64,000 nt of DNA. It comes from Ricordea florida (Eukaryota; Cnidaria; Anthozoa; Corallimorpharia; Ricordeidae). Below are positions 12,501 to 26,091 of the stretch, one piece after another. Each line of letters starts with the position of its first letter. Position 1 is the first letter of the stretch. The notes beneath the pieces are model-generated. The model was not told the DNA's origin and did no database searches. It saw only the letters and a program-made list of their open reading frames with translations. The translations under genes were made by a program, and so were the position numbers. Where the stretch lies: contig OX453272.1 in NCBI GenBank assembly GCA_949710005.1, positions 29,631,630 to 29,695,629 on the forward strand. Direction: 5' to 3'.

Positions 12501-15500
12501 CAGTTCAGTTCAGTTCAGTTTATTATTATTTCATGCCTTGAGAAATGCTAATATTATTGTCATATCATTAATCATTGAGTTTACTTTCATGTTTGTTTAT
12601 CAATTGACCAGTAACAGTCAAATAAGCAATTAATGTAGAATGGAGGTTTCTTTAAAGGCCATGGAAACCCATACTCTGATGACAATTGAGAAAATTACCA
12701 TTTTAAAACTGGTTGTTTGTTGAGTTTGATCACCCGGGTGTAAATAGTTCTTAAATGTTGTTGATGATATTGACTAAGTCATCATCAGGGTTAATGGTGT
12801 TGACTACTGCTCAGGTTGTTGAAAATGTCAGGTAACATCATCAGCAACAGTTCTTTTTAGAACTACTTACACCTGGGTGTTCAAACTCAACAAACAACTA
12901 CTGAGACTCCTGGGTTCAAACCATGTACAGTATCCTAAAAATAGTGAATTAATGAAATATCAAACTCTTTAGATTTATCAGATCTTGTGTGTGAAGTAGT
13001 TTTTTGAGGTGCTGACTGTCACTAAGATATTGTTGATCTGTGTATTGGGAAATGTGATTTAACAGCAAGCCCTCTGCAATGCCAAAAGGAAGCCATTGCT
13101 AAATTCGCATCATCTAGACTTCTGATGAATCAGAACGGGCTTAACAGTCTGGAAATAGATGCAGTATTCATTGAAATTAATATGATAACATTGGGATGTG
13201 AAAGATATTTATTGATATTTATAGAAAAATGGGACTGAGATAAAAATTGTGACAATCAAGAAGTCCAGATAATCAAAGTCTGAAATGCAAGGTTCATTTG
13301 TTTCTGAGAAGCAATTCTTGATTGAAAACTAGCATATAACTTTAAAAAAAAGTTAATACTTCTTTGTGTGAAAATTTTAATCTTGATTCAGATTTATGTG
13401 AGGTGATAGGTGAAATTTATGGGAGCCCGAGTGTTGCTGAGAGCAAAATGATATTTGTAGCAAGATTTAGCATAAATGGCCACACATTTTAAGTCATCTT
13501 GTACAATTACATAACTTTGTAGACACTAGATATGACCTCTGCATTAGGTTTCATGTTATGTGGGTCTAACTCTTGTGTTGTCGATAGTGGCTAGTTTATG
13601 TAACCTACTTAACATGCCAGTTCATATCATTAACCTAGAATTGACCATGGAAGTAGAAAAAGCGGTAAGTTAAATATGCAATACAACACAGAATAGTTTC
13701 ATGTACAAGACTTTGGTGAAACATTAGTATTTTGGATATCATGTAAATTTGAAGGTGTGGTCTTTGTGATCAGTCAGCAGAGGAAGTGTTTGATTACTAG
13801 TAGATTGTGTTATTGTTAAATTCATTCTTTATCCTTGCTAGTCTCTTTTGCCTGAGGGCAAAGTGTTCTTTGACTGTGAGTGGAACAATTTAGATTAGAT
13901 GTAGCACTGTACAATTTCTGCGGGATTATAAAATTTCCCATAAGTGCAGACATTGTTGGAATTTTGAAAATAATTTCTTTCCAAGTTCTGAATTTTTTTG
14001 CAGATCAATCTGTAGATATTGCAGAATGTTGTACACTTAGTCCCGTGGCTTTAAAGAGCCAAGTGAACACTCATGTCGCAGTTTAGGTTGTATTCTTTAA
14101 GTTTAAAATGGACAATGAAATGCATAAAATGTCATTAATTTTTCGGGAAGCCATAGCTTAAGTAGCTTATCTCAAATTAAAACTATTATATAACAAATTG
14201 TATTCTCAGACACTGATTCTCACCTATTAAGGAAATGATGTTTGATTGTTCTCATCACAGAGAAAGTCAACGGAAAAATTAAATGTCATGTTACACTGTA
14301 GATGCAATTGTGTGCCTCACTTATGCTTTTGGCAATAACTCAAATTTTATGAATCTTGCTCTACAGTAATTTTGCATCGGTGTTGAAGACAATAATTACT
14401 GAGAAGTGTAAAGTTTTTTGGATACAAGAAGACTGGTAGATTGCAGACCCAAAATAATGTCAATGTTTCATTGAAATGCTGAGAATGTGGAAGTGCATAT
14501 ATATTTTGTGATTGTCAAACTCCCGTTTTAGGAAATGGAAGTATGTTGCAGCATTATTAGTCATAAAATATTCAATTTTTCTTTTAAAGCTGGCTTGTGC
14601 CAACATGTTTCTGTGATAAAACATTGAACAATGAACAGGATTAGTTTCGCTTTTACATTTTCTATCTGCTCACATCACCTGGTTAACCTCATTGCTTTGT
14701 ATTCCATATTCTCCTTGCCTTTCAATGTTTTATCTTAGCATTTGTGGATGAAATTTACATTTCCAAATTAGCTTGCTGTAAGCAGATATAACAGATTTAA
14801 GATTTATAAGTGATAACTTTTTTGATTATGATCCAACAGTGTATGAGGACCCACAGTGTGGAAATGTCAGTGCAATGTTCAATTCCTTTCCTTAGCATCA
14901 TTTTTTTTATTTCAATGATTGCCTCTCAGGTGTGCTTGCTTCATATTCATTGTTTTTTTTAACAAAATGCAAATTACTTTTTGACAATAAGTGTGATTTT
15001 ATTTTACAGTATTATGTTGAAATCAAAACACCTTTTGCAATATCTACCAAACTTTTCTTTCTCTGCCTCCCCCCACCCCACTCCCCCAAAAAATGTATGA
15101 AAAATCAAATATTTGTTTTCGTAGCTCTCCGCTTTTATCCTTCTCTTCTCTGTTGCCTTTCCTACCTGAACATGTGTAACGATTTTGTACATATATTTTA
15201 CTGTACAAACATTGTGCCTCTCCCAAGCTGCTGTGAATCACTGGTTGACCAATGAGAATGACTTCTACAGGGTCCTTCCTGTGTTTTAGTTAAGTTTTCT
15301 GTCACCTTTTAGAATGATTTTCACCATAGCATTTTTGACTAAAGAAATATGTTTCTATAGTTGGGAAAACTGTATGCCATAACTGTGACACATGAATCGG
15401 CAAAACACTGATGTGTATGTATCCATGTTATTTCTATTATTTCAATGCAATATTGGTAATTTTACAGTCAATTATTATTCCTTTCACTTTCACTAAACCT

Positions 15501-18500
15501 GCTCTGTACGATGTACTTTTAATTAGTATACACGCCTTTCTTTGAATCCCGCTAAATTTAAAAGCTTACTTTCAGTGCAAACGCTGGCAATATGATAGCA
15601 ATGTTAATAAATATTTCTCTGTGCGATCCACTAAGATCACCATATTTAAACGGTCATTTTGCGCTTGAGGCATAAATCCGAGTCGAATAAAAAAGGAAAT
15701 AGTCAGTATTCTTCGGTAAGGAGCTCAAACACGGTAACAAAGAGGTAATTACTTAGCGTTGTTTGTTCTTTTTTTACAGTTAAGTGCTGAACGTAATATG
15801 ACAATAAGAGATCTTGTGGCCCTCATATGCCAAGAGTATAACTTGTCAAACTATCAAGTGCGGACACTGCCGGAAAAAACTTTGTTAAGTCTTGATGCAA
15901 GTGCCACGACAGTGGAGAATGCGGAGATAGCTATCGAGGATGTCGACAGAAGGTTGTCAAATTTTCAGTTGGATAATCTTCATACAAGTGAGTGGATGTG
16001 TAAAGGGAAAATTTTAACCATTAAGGGATCTTCAAGTGAGATACAACGGTTTGACTGTGGCCAATCACAACAGGTGCTCACAGTCCAATGAGCCAATCAG
16101 AATTCAAAGCAAACGCGTGTCAGCAGAAAGCGCGGGAAAACGCCTGCGACGAAATCGGTTTCGTTCTTATTTTCTGAATTGGTTGTCTAGTGCCTGCCTT
16201 TTCAGCCAATCTTCTTTCGAAGTGATGCAAAACGAAAGTAACAGTGAACTGAAAACCGCTCTTCAGTGTAAATGACCAAAGAAACCTCCAAAAAATGTCG
16301 AATTCGTAGTGTGTACTTGGGCATTAGAGGCAGTTTAAGAGTTTTACATGTAAGTCGTGGAGAATGGTTCTTTCACGTTTCCGTTTTGCGAAGGACGGCA
16401 AGGAAACCTGCCAGATTTCACAAGGGGAATTCAGAGTTTATCGTGTTGCTCGTTACTACCATCAAAGCCATTATCACGTGTGTAATTAAGTTCACACATT
16501 GTATAATTTAATAACACTAATACTACAACTGATAAAAGTAATAATGACAATTCAATGGTGACGATAACTCAAGTCGATTAAAAATCCAGTGGAGTTTTAC
16601 AATATCTGTAGATTGTACGAAGGAAAATAACGAGGCCCCATTAGGGGTTTTAGGGATACGGGATATTTGCGAAAAAAATGATAGGGATACGGGATATTTC
16701 GGGGAAAAATTAAAGGGATACGGGATATTTAGAAAAGAGATAGTGGGATATCGAACGTCAAAGTTTTCTTTTTTGACAGAATAAAACAGGTTAATTGATC
16801 AATATGAAAGACGCGAAAAGTAAAAAAAAGTACTTGAAAATGCGAATTAATGTATTTCCCTAAGAAAAAACATTGTAGTCATCCTTCAAACCCTATTTGC
16901 AAACGATTTCTATTTTAAAGTATGAAACCCGCACCGGAAAATGTTTTACATTATTTGGTGATCGGACTTATCACATGCAGTGACGTCATGAGTATTGACT
17001 TGAATTATAGGGATACAAACTACGGGAATTAATGGGATACGGGATATTCAGACCCTCCCTAATGGGGCCTCAATAACAATTCCTCAATTTGTTATGTAAG
17101 ACTTCAGGTGATTCAACCGTTGTGGTCGGGTTCAGTTGTAGTATGACAAGCATTTGCATAGAGGCCTGAAGAAGGACATCCACTCAACACATTGCCTCAA
17201 ATAACAGTCGTTCATCGGTCATTGGACGACCAAAATTAGCTCATGTCCGACGAAATTCCAACTTTGGTCGGACTTTTTTTACCATGTTTTGTTTATTAAT
17301 GAAGATGAATAAAATACAACCTTTTTTCGGTGATGTCCGACTACATTTTTGTTTTGCCCGACCAAAGTATAGTCACTTGGTCGGACATATGTCCTTTCAA
17401 TAAAAAAAAAAATTATTTGCAGCCCTGAAATAGACTCAGAATTAGTTTGTTTTCTTTCAAAGCTTAGCCGGTTTGTGGCTCTTTGAGTGTGGCCTTCAAT
17501 CTGTTAAAAGAGCATTACGCTGTATTTTTCCTTTGTTTCAGAAACGGGGAAAAGGTGTTTACAAGGGATTTTACAGTTAAGGAGATTGACTTTTGGCATT
17601 TCATGTTGCAGTTAAAGATGCCAGACTGCGCTGTGTGAAGGAACTGGTTTATGCTGAAGAGGTTTTTCTGGAGTGTTTGAAGTGGCTATTTGAGTTATAT
17701 GGCGAACCGTTAAAGTAAGACAACTATCTGTAATATATATTGGTCTATCGATAATACTGAGTGGCATTCAATACGCTGCCGAAAACAATAAGTCCTCGAT
17801 CACAATAATAATAATAATAATTATAAATATTATTATATTTATATTGATATTATTATATTATATTTATAGTATATTATAAATATATTATATACCGGTATTA
17901 TGTTTAATAATATAGCTATGTTCTTACGCGCGCTCTGATTGGTCAAAAACCCATGTTTTATCAGAGTATAAAACATAGAAAAAGCGTTTTTTATTGTTTT
18001 TTGCGACATCACCTCTACGCGACAATTCTGTAAGAGACGGCGAAAAACATTTTCTTTGAAGAAATTCATGATGGAGTTCTCTGCGAAGCAGCAGAAAGTT
18101 TTGAAGCTGAGAATAATAAAACAAATGAAAAAGAAGAAACGAAAACAGTCGAGAATTTGGTATTAAATGGGGTCAGTTTGTCGATCTGTGTGCGTTGTTG
18201 TTTCTACTCGCGGCATGTAAACTCTATATCATAAAGTGAATAAAGAAGCCTAAGCCGTGTAATACACTGTGATAAAACACTTCGGGCATTTGAGAACACT
18301 CGAGAAATGTAGAAAACACTCGTCTGCGGCTTGTGTTTTCTACATTTCACTCGTGTTCTCAAATGCCCGTCGTGTTTTATCACAGTGTAATACACGGCTT
18401 AGACTTCTTTATTTGTTAAATATTATATTATATTTATATTATTATATTTATCATATCGTATGAGCTTAAGTGCAGACCGGAACTAAGCGAACCAAAATAT

Positions 18501-21500
18501 ACGGGTAAAACGTGTCATGATAAAGGCGTACATGCGTCAGGACTAATCGTTGCGTCTGCGTTGTTCGCTTAGCTCCGTTCTGGACGAACTTTCGTAGTAG
18601 CTTTTATTGATATGTGTATGTTTCCTGTAGGAGCAAGCTAAACAGATCGGAACACAATATGTTGTTCGCTACTCTGGAACCTATCTGCACTCTAAATGCG
18701 GCTCTTTATGCTAAGGTAAGTGATCTTAGACTGAGTTAAAAAAAAACGTGATATATAATGAAAGGGGCACACGTGCCACGTGACCCACACGGCCGGAACT
18801 TATTCTGGTTTCTGTAGCATGAAGCAGCCTTGTGGGACCCCCTGTGGGTGTTATTTTAGTCCATTGCAGGGTTACTCTCAGCCTTATATCGCCAGTACCC
18901 ATTTATATACCAAGATGGCGAGAGACAGTGTGTAGGAAACATCACAGTGTCCCCAGCTAGTTCCATTCTCCTCTTGTTCTGAAGTTGGAAACGCTTATCA
19001 CTACAGAACCGTTTATACAGTGAACCCAATAAATCTTTCAGATTCGTGTGTCGCTCATGTATTCAGTAAGTATGCTTCATTCATAGCATATGACTAAACG
19101 CTAGCTAAAAGAGAACTCTCCTTCAACATTCAGCTCCCAGGAATAACCGATATGAAAATTCTCCTTCTATTATCAATGAATTGTCCAGCATGTAGGTTAT
19201 GAGAATTGAAAAAGTTATCCACTCGGAGATATTTGATTAATCTTAAACCTTGAATTAGACTTAAGTAATAGTGTTTTAATTACAGTACTAATGACTATGG
19301 AGATTCTCTCCTCCTTATTGGTCGAGGCTTGTGTCACATGCCTTTAGCAGTATTCACTTTGCCTCAGGTGAATAATCGTTAATTAGTATAAACACTCAGG
19401 TGATTATACAAAATCGCGCGCTCTGATTGGTTCGCTATCTCGGATTATTAGCCGATAATCACTTCGACGAACAAAATGGCTGCCAGTCGTTCGCGCGCTT
19501 TTGATGAAATAGAACTTTTTCGCGTTGTAAAATGTTTTTCTCTTCTTTTTTGAAATAATCACCTGTGTATTTATACTAAAACAATTATTCGCCTCAGGCT
19601 CAGTGATTCTCGGTGAATATTCACCGAGAATCACTTCGCCTTCGGCGAATAATTGTTAAATAACAAACTTAAACTGGTAAGCTTGTGTAAACTGACGATT
19701 ATGGTTTGTTTGCTTCGTAGCTTGAAGAGGCTGCCAATAACTGGAACACAGTTTCTACTGCAGTAGGTAAAGAAAATATCACATCATTCTATCTTCATTA
19801 AATAAACCCTGTGATTGTATGAAAACAAGTTGGTTGTTTTACTTGTAGTGTGGAAACATGGGGGGAGGGGAGAAAGGGGGCATTCAGTGGGTAAAGATTT
19901 CCCCACAGGTCCCTACTCATTATGCATGCTGTAGTTGAATTGTCGTGGGAAGTGTGCGTGCAAACATTTCTGAGAACGAAACCGTACGGCTACAGTATGC
20001 ATAATGAAGTAGGGACCTGTGAGAAAATCTTACCGGCATTTGCCTAAACAGATCAAACTACAAAAGGACAGAAAAATTCTCCTCTTCGGGGCTTTTCCTG
20101 GGGAACAGGACTCCCTGGTTGCGGGTAGAACCAAGATCAATTACGGTGGCGAACTATCTTTTTACCGGCAAAAGCAAACCTAAACGAAGTAAAAAACAAA
20201 TCTTTTGATCACAGTGACCAACGTTTTGATGCATTGCGTGATTTTGACCTTTCCATGACTAACCGCAGTTTGGGATCAAGCCATAGTTACAGCTGCCGTT
20301 TGGGAAGCTACTCAACTGACCCTCAAAATGTTGCTTTCGTTTGGTCTTGTTTTTTTGATCAAGTGTCCCTTTTCTTCTTCGTGGACTACTTTAGTACAGT
20401 TTGGTAGTGTTCTTTACTTATCACCGAACCGAATAAAAATTTGAATGGAATAGAAACTGTCAAGGTTTTTACTACGAGGCCTGAGACCGAATGAGGTCCT
20501 CCTTAACGGCATATGTACGTCATGTAGCACAACATATAGAGCTGGACAACATATATGGACTGTGGCAAAAAGTATAGAGCAAAAGAGAATAACTCCATTG
20601 TTTGTTAGGGAACATAGAGGGAACCCTGGATATGAGCAAACGCGCGCTATGATTGCTTCCCTACTCACAGGCTATCAGCCCATATACCATTAGTACGGAA
20701 AACGGCCATCATGGAGGAATGATTTTTAACTCGTGGATACGCGAAGCGTATTTGCGAGTTTTTTGTGGGGACTCCGATATGCAAATTGTCGCTCACTCAC
20801 TCGCTCACTCACTCACTCACTCACTCCAGTGTAGACACTGTTCGTCATTAGTCGGATAGAACTCGGGAGCACCGATATGAAGACGACAATTGTCGTCACC
20901 GAAATCTAATGATCAAAGTTCACACTGAGAGTGTATCGTACCGGTGCCAGAGTTTGTGGTGATTTTGTAGCTTAACAGGACGATTAGCGAGGCCTTGTTA
21001 GGGGTAAATTCCGACATGGCCTTGAAACGGCGACATGAAGGAGCTGAAATGACGACGAACGACGAGCCGCTCACGAGAAATTACGACAGCGACCTTCGAC
21101 CTTCCGAAATTGCGACGTGAAAAGGTTTGAAACTCAGACGCGCGACATAAAGAACCCTCCTAATAGGACCTCATTAGCGGTCTTACTAAAATCGAAAGGA
21201 GTTTAAATGTTTCCAGTTAGGACAATGGCCAACTTGGAGACTGAATTTCATGAGCCTTTGACTCGGTCAGGCGCTAAACGTGACGAGATGATAACCATTC
21301 GCTCTTCCGACGTCGACCGCCCCAAGATTACAAGCAGTATATGAATTTCAGTTGGCTCGATGTAGTAAGCTTTGATGAGAACTCATAGAGCGAAATGAGC
21401 ACTTAAATGAGAACTTATATGAGCGAAATGAGCACTTGTATTGCACTAAACGACTACTGAAAGCAGAATAAATTGACGAATCCATGATGTGAAACCGAAG

Positions 21501-24500
21501 AACTTCTGTGGTCAACCAGGATAAGAAACATCGCATGGAGGACTTTTCTACTGATTTAAGTGTTAGTACTAACAGGAATGGAATTGTAGAAGTATTGGGA
21601 CGGTCAAGAAGTATGTCCACGTTTAGTTGTAAATATGGAGGCGCCTGCCGTAACGGAGAACCATCAAGATTACAATGTAAGAAAGTCATTAAAGGGTTCG
21701 AAAAGAGTAAGTCATGTAGAAAATGTATTAAGCGTTATATTATATACAATACGCCACAAGCCTTTACAATGAAAAGTTTTCTGTCTATTGATTTCCGAAT
21801 TTACCTTGAAGTGAACTAGATTGAGTTGAAGTAGACATGTTGGAGAAGTAGGCTTACCTGTTTTTCTTACTGTTGTGTGACTCGTCATATTTACATTGTA
21901 AAAACAAGACGTTTATAACGTAAAAACACAGTTGTATTGTATTATTAATGATGGCAAGTGTGATTCAGCCTTTTAAGTGCGACCCTGATTATATATGGAC
22001 TTGCTGTGATCAGTTGTGGTATAGATCATCAGTTACAAAGTGTGATGATAACAAATACACTAAGTCAGTGCACCAGAAATTTACTAGCTGTATGCATAAC
22101 TGATAAAACTAGTGTACACAATATGGAATGGGTTTCGCCAATCTGCCATTCAAACCTACATGTAAGCAATGGGAAGTTGCCAATCTGTTCTGAGTGTTGT
22201 CCAATACATGTGTATCTGTTCTAAGGCTACCAAAATGTGATTTCCTGTGAAACCAGAATGCCTAAATAGAGGTGGAGAATTATTTATAATGATAGCAATG
22301 TTCAATGTACCAGCTGATGTGAATTCAGTTTTTAACACTCTAACTACACCTATAAATGAATTATAAGCAATTCTTATCAAATTGAAAAGAAAATTAAGGC
22401 ACAAGCACCATTATAAGTTTTAAAGTGTTAGACCAAGAAAGTGTTGAAACCAATGAACTCTTTTAAAATGAGCATATACTGATAAGTCGAGGAGAAGTGG
22501 CTGAATAATATGTAAATAGCGCAGCTATAAATGAACACAATGATTGGGAAGAGTTTCTAAACTCCAGGACTAAACAAATAGATGCACCTTATTCCAAGGA
22601 ATCTATTGAAGAACATGCCAACAAAACGGAGCAATTGAAGCTATTATTACTGATTCTAAAACAGATGACATTGATGGTGGATAGTGTGAAGTCGAGGACT
22701 GCCATTCAGGTGCCTTAGATACTTTTATTGTGAGAACCATATGTCACTGAAAATGTTGAAATGATCATTAGTTTTGCTCCAGGTGAAGGAAACAGATCTT
22801 TTGTGGTATTTATGGACAAAGAATCTGAATGCGCATCATTTCCTACAATTTACTGTTGACAAACCAGAGCTGATAACCAAGAAAGAACAATATCTGTGTG
22901 CCGAACATCTTGTACAAATTTAAAAAAGTGCAAATTCAGCAGATTCATAAGACTACAAGTATTTCGTTAAGAAAGTGTAACACCAAAGGGAAGAAATATA
23001 CCACTGATAACCTAAAATCAGATGATAATGTAAATAAACTAATTCAACTTGATAAAGGATTGAGAGCCTTAAGGATTTTAAGATCATCACTAACATTTTT
23101 TTGCAAAAACGCAAGAAAGACTTGTTTGGTATGATTCGTCAGCTGGGCAATCCTACATGGTTTTGTTCATTATCAGCTGCAGAATCAAGGTGGATATTTC
23201 TGTTGAAAACATTGAATAGACTTGTAGACAACAAAAAGTATAATGATGATAAAATTGACAATGTCATGGCAACAAAAGTCAGACCTTATTCAGAAGGACC
23301 CTGCTACATGTGTTAGAAACTTTGAACACACAGACAGTGAACAACAGGATACCAGAACTACATTTGGTTTTGGCTCCATTTAATCCTGTACCCTTATGTT
23401 AAGTTATCAATTTTTTTAACAACTGTATGCTTGCCACCTGCCTTATAACTGATGCCTATTGTAGTCAAATGATTGGCGTCATGTACTCACTGTATGTTTA
23501 TTTCGAAAAGCTACTCAGCTCCCTGGTCACTTTTATGTTGTGATTATAGATTATTAAAATTATCTTCAAGTTCATTCAATCACAACTATGAAAAAACACT
23601 TCGTTAATTTTAAAAATATTTCTTTTTTCTCTATTTTGTAAACGTATCCACGAGTTCACCATAGTCCTACTTTGATTTTTAATTAGAAGGGGAGGAATTC
23701 AAGTCTTGCTTGAAAAAAATATACCAAAAAATACTACCGAAGCAAATAAATATGGGATGAAGTTATTCGACGGTAAGTGAGCAAATTATGTAGCGAAATA
23801 TTGTTTATTACGAACGAAAGTGAAAGTCTTACAAACAGCCGCCATTTTGAAAGATCCGTGGAGCCCGTTCAGTGAGTTTTTATTTTATTTCTGTCTACTT
23901 TTTCCACTTTTAAATCTCAAACTAATTTGGTAACTCGAAAAAATTTGCCAAGTACATTAAAGAGATGTTTAAGAACGAGCTGGGCTCGTGTTTGAAACTT
24001 TTTTGCACATCGGCTCGACAACATGTCGGCTCGACAACAACATGTATTGTGGGGATAGTTTCAAAAGAAACCATTCATCTAATTTATTCACTTCCATTCA
24101 CACAATGCTATGGTTCCGCCAATAGCATGGCTCCAAACTTCTCTATATAAATTGAACGTAACCCACAATCCTCTCATTCGCTCCGACGAAGGGCTAACGC
24201 TCGAAACGTCAGCACCTACTTTTTACCTTACGGTGGTATAACTTACTTAATCAACTCGTTTGATTTACCCATTTTCTTGTGCGACAACAACATGGTTCTG
24301 TTTACAAACAAAGTCAATTCTTGTCGTACAAACTAGTTCCAGTTTCTCATAAGCGAGGTTTTAGAGATATAATAAAACAATTATTCCAATCAACATGATC
24401 AATCTCGTCGTACATGAACTATAGCCAACTTGGTGCTACGCGACTTGTTGGCTATTAGCTCATGTACAACTCGATTTCGTGGAATAATTGTTAAATATAT

Positions 24501-25167
24501 ATATAAATTACGAGGTAGTAAGGGCTCTCTCAGTGGTTTATAGAAGTGTTTATTTTTATAGGTAATCAAATGGTTTTGAGGTAAATTTGGAATGAATGAG
24601 CACAAGTACATTTTTCAAAGACTGAAAACACTGCATGAGCCTGCAAGGCGTGCAGTTTGTTGTCTTTGGAACATTTACGAGAGTTTATTTATACAAAATC
24701 ACATTCGAAAATCATTTGATTAATTGTTAAGGATATAGATGCAAAAATTTTATTTCAAATTTCTGCACTGGTTGGGTTTAATTGTCGTTCTCTCAGCCAA
24801 TCATCGCGTGAAAAGTTTTGCAGGTGTGTTATTATAGCCTGTCCGAACGTGGTTTTGGCCTCACTAGCTTGAAAGCGGCCGATGGCGTAATAGAACAGGG
24901 TTGGCGCAGTGGTGAGAGCGCTCGCCTTCCACCAATGTGGCCCGGGTTCGATTCCCGGCCCCGGCGTCATATGTGGGCTGAGTTTGTTGGTTCTCTACTC
25001 TGCTCCGAGAGGTTTTTCTCCGGGCACTCCGGTTTTCCCCTCTCCACAAAAACCAACATTTGATTTGATTGATTTAATGTAATATGATTTCATTTCATTT
25101 CATTTGTGCTTTACAGTGTCCCCAATTAGCGCGTCAGTGCTAAATACAGTTGACACTCAAATAAAGT

Positions 25168-25237
<70 letters not shown>

Positions 25238-26051
25238 ATTCAGACGTACAAACACAGTATGTGAGTTTTCTTTCTTAAAAAAGTTCCATTGATTCTTTCT
25301 TACAAAGAGATGACCAATCATGGGTTACCACAGTTTATGGTTTCTCCATACTTTTAAATAAAGATTAGACCCAGAATGCACATTAATGGACAGATAGGGT
25401 GCGTTTAATCATTTAAGATAAAACAGTCTGTCAGTTTGGACTAAGCTTTGATTGAAAATTGTGGGTTTGCTTTTGATTGCTAAAAGGTCATAGTTAATAA
25501 CTTGTGTCGGAAAGGAAGGCCCGTTATTCTAGCGAGAACTACGAAAAGCACCCCAAATATGGTAACAAAAACTAAGGCCATGCTGTTGGTGCAGTGGTGA
25601 AAGCACTCGCTTCCCATTTCAGTGACCCGGGTTCGTTGCTCGCCGTCTCATGTGGGTTGAGTTTGTTGTCGGTTCTCTAATTGCTCTGAGAGTTTTTTTC
25701 TTCGGGCTCGCTGGCTTTCCCCCCTCACAGGTAACGTATGTGCCGAAACATAGCTTGTAAGGGACCTCGTGTCCTATTCTGTGTCTCCGGCCCTCGGAAT
25801 TGTCAGCTACCGTAGATAAACTTATATAAGATCGCAAAAGAAAGACGAGTTGGCAAATAAACTCCACGCGCCAGACTGTGTGAAAAATATGTGAATGGTT
25901 TAAATTAATTATTTTTGTTATGGATCTGTCAACATCATTTGGTTAGTTTTCAAGGAATGTGAACTAAGTTTAGAAAATATTCTTTTTCTGTCCGTCGTTC
26001 ATTCCATTAGCTATTTATACGTTCCACTGACAGTGATACCAGTTTATATAA

Positions 26052-26091
<40 letters not shown>

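Larger units (their letters stand above)
9586..15779. other. Intron 1
   Basis: About 6.2 kb between exons 1 and 2. It holds the foldback composite at 11447-11762 and the TIR element at 12711-12899, plus a short run of five TTCAG units near 12498. Nothing else coding is recognised. Confidence 0.75.
20730..23672 (+). mobile_element. Helentron-like (Helitron superfamily) insertion, decayed
   Basis: It is bounded by a 10-bp direct repeat, TGATTTTTAA (20720-20729 and 23673-23682), and sits inside host repeat C, whose unoccupied copy is at 29432-30017. The left tip CTCGTGGATACG is repeated inverted at 23643-23654, about 18 bp inside the right end; such asymmetric terminal inverted repeats are reported for Helentron/Helitron2. 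The left tip also folds as a hairpin, ATACGC-GAA-GCGTAT at 20736-20750, extended by CTCG/CGAG. The interior carries Helitron-type protein remnants. A CACT microsatellite lies at about 20786-20825. Confidence 0.65.
20633..24495 (+). repeat. Host repeat C, copy 1, split by two insertions
   Basis: Three separated blocks match the continuous copy at 29432-30017: about 20633-20729 (GAGCAAACGCGCGC to CATCATGGA), about 23683-24044 (TACCGAAGCAAATAAATATG, CGGCTCGACAACA) and about 24295-24420 (AAAGTCAATTCTTGTCGT, CAATCTCGTCGTACATGAAC). It is non-coding and seems to end near an AATAATTGTTAAAT motif at about 24495. The gaps are the insertions at 20730-23672 and 24045-24281. Confidence 0.7.

Noticed and set aside
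15950-15956. Alternative donor AG|GTTGTC for exon 2
   Set aside because: Weaker consensus, and it would not give the phase required by exon 3; the donor at 15988 (GTGAGT) does.
21508-21819. 103-codon open frame as an independent gene
   Set aside because: It lies within the Helentron-like insertion and has no recognisable domain; at most an N-terminal remnant of the element's protein.
25104-25292. Open frame rich in isoleucine
   Set aside because: Translation of the (ATT)n tail of a SINE.
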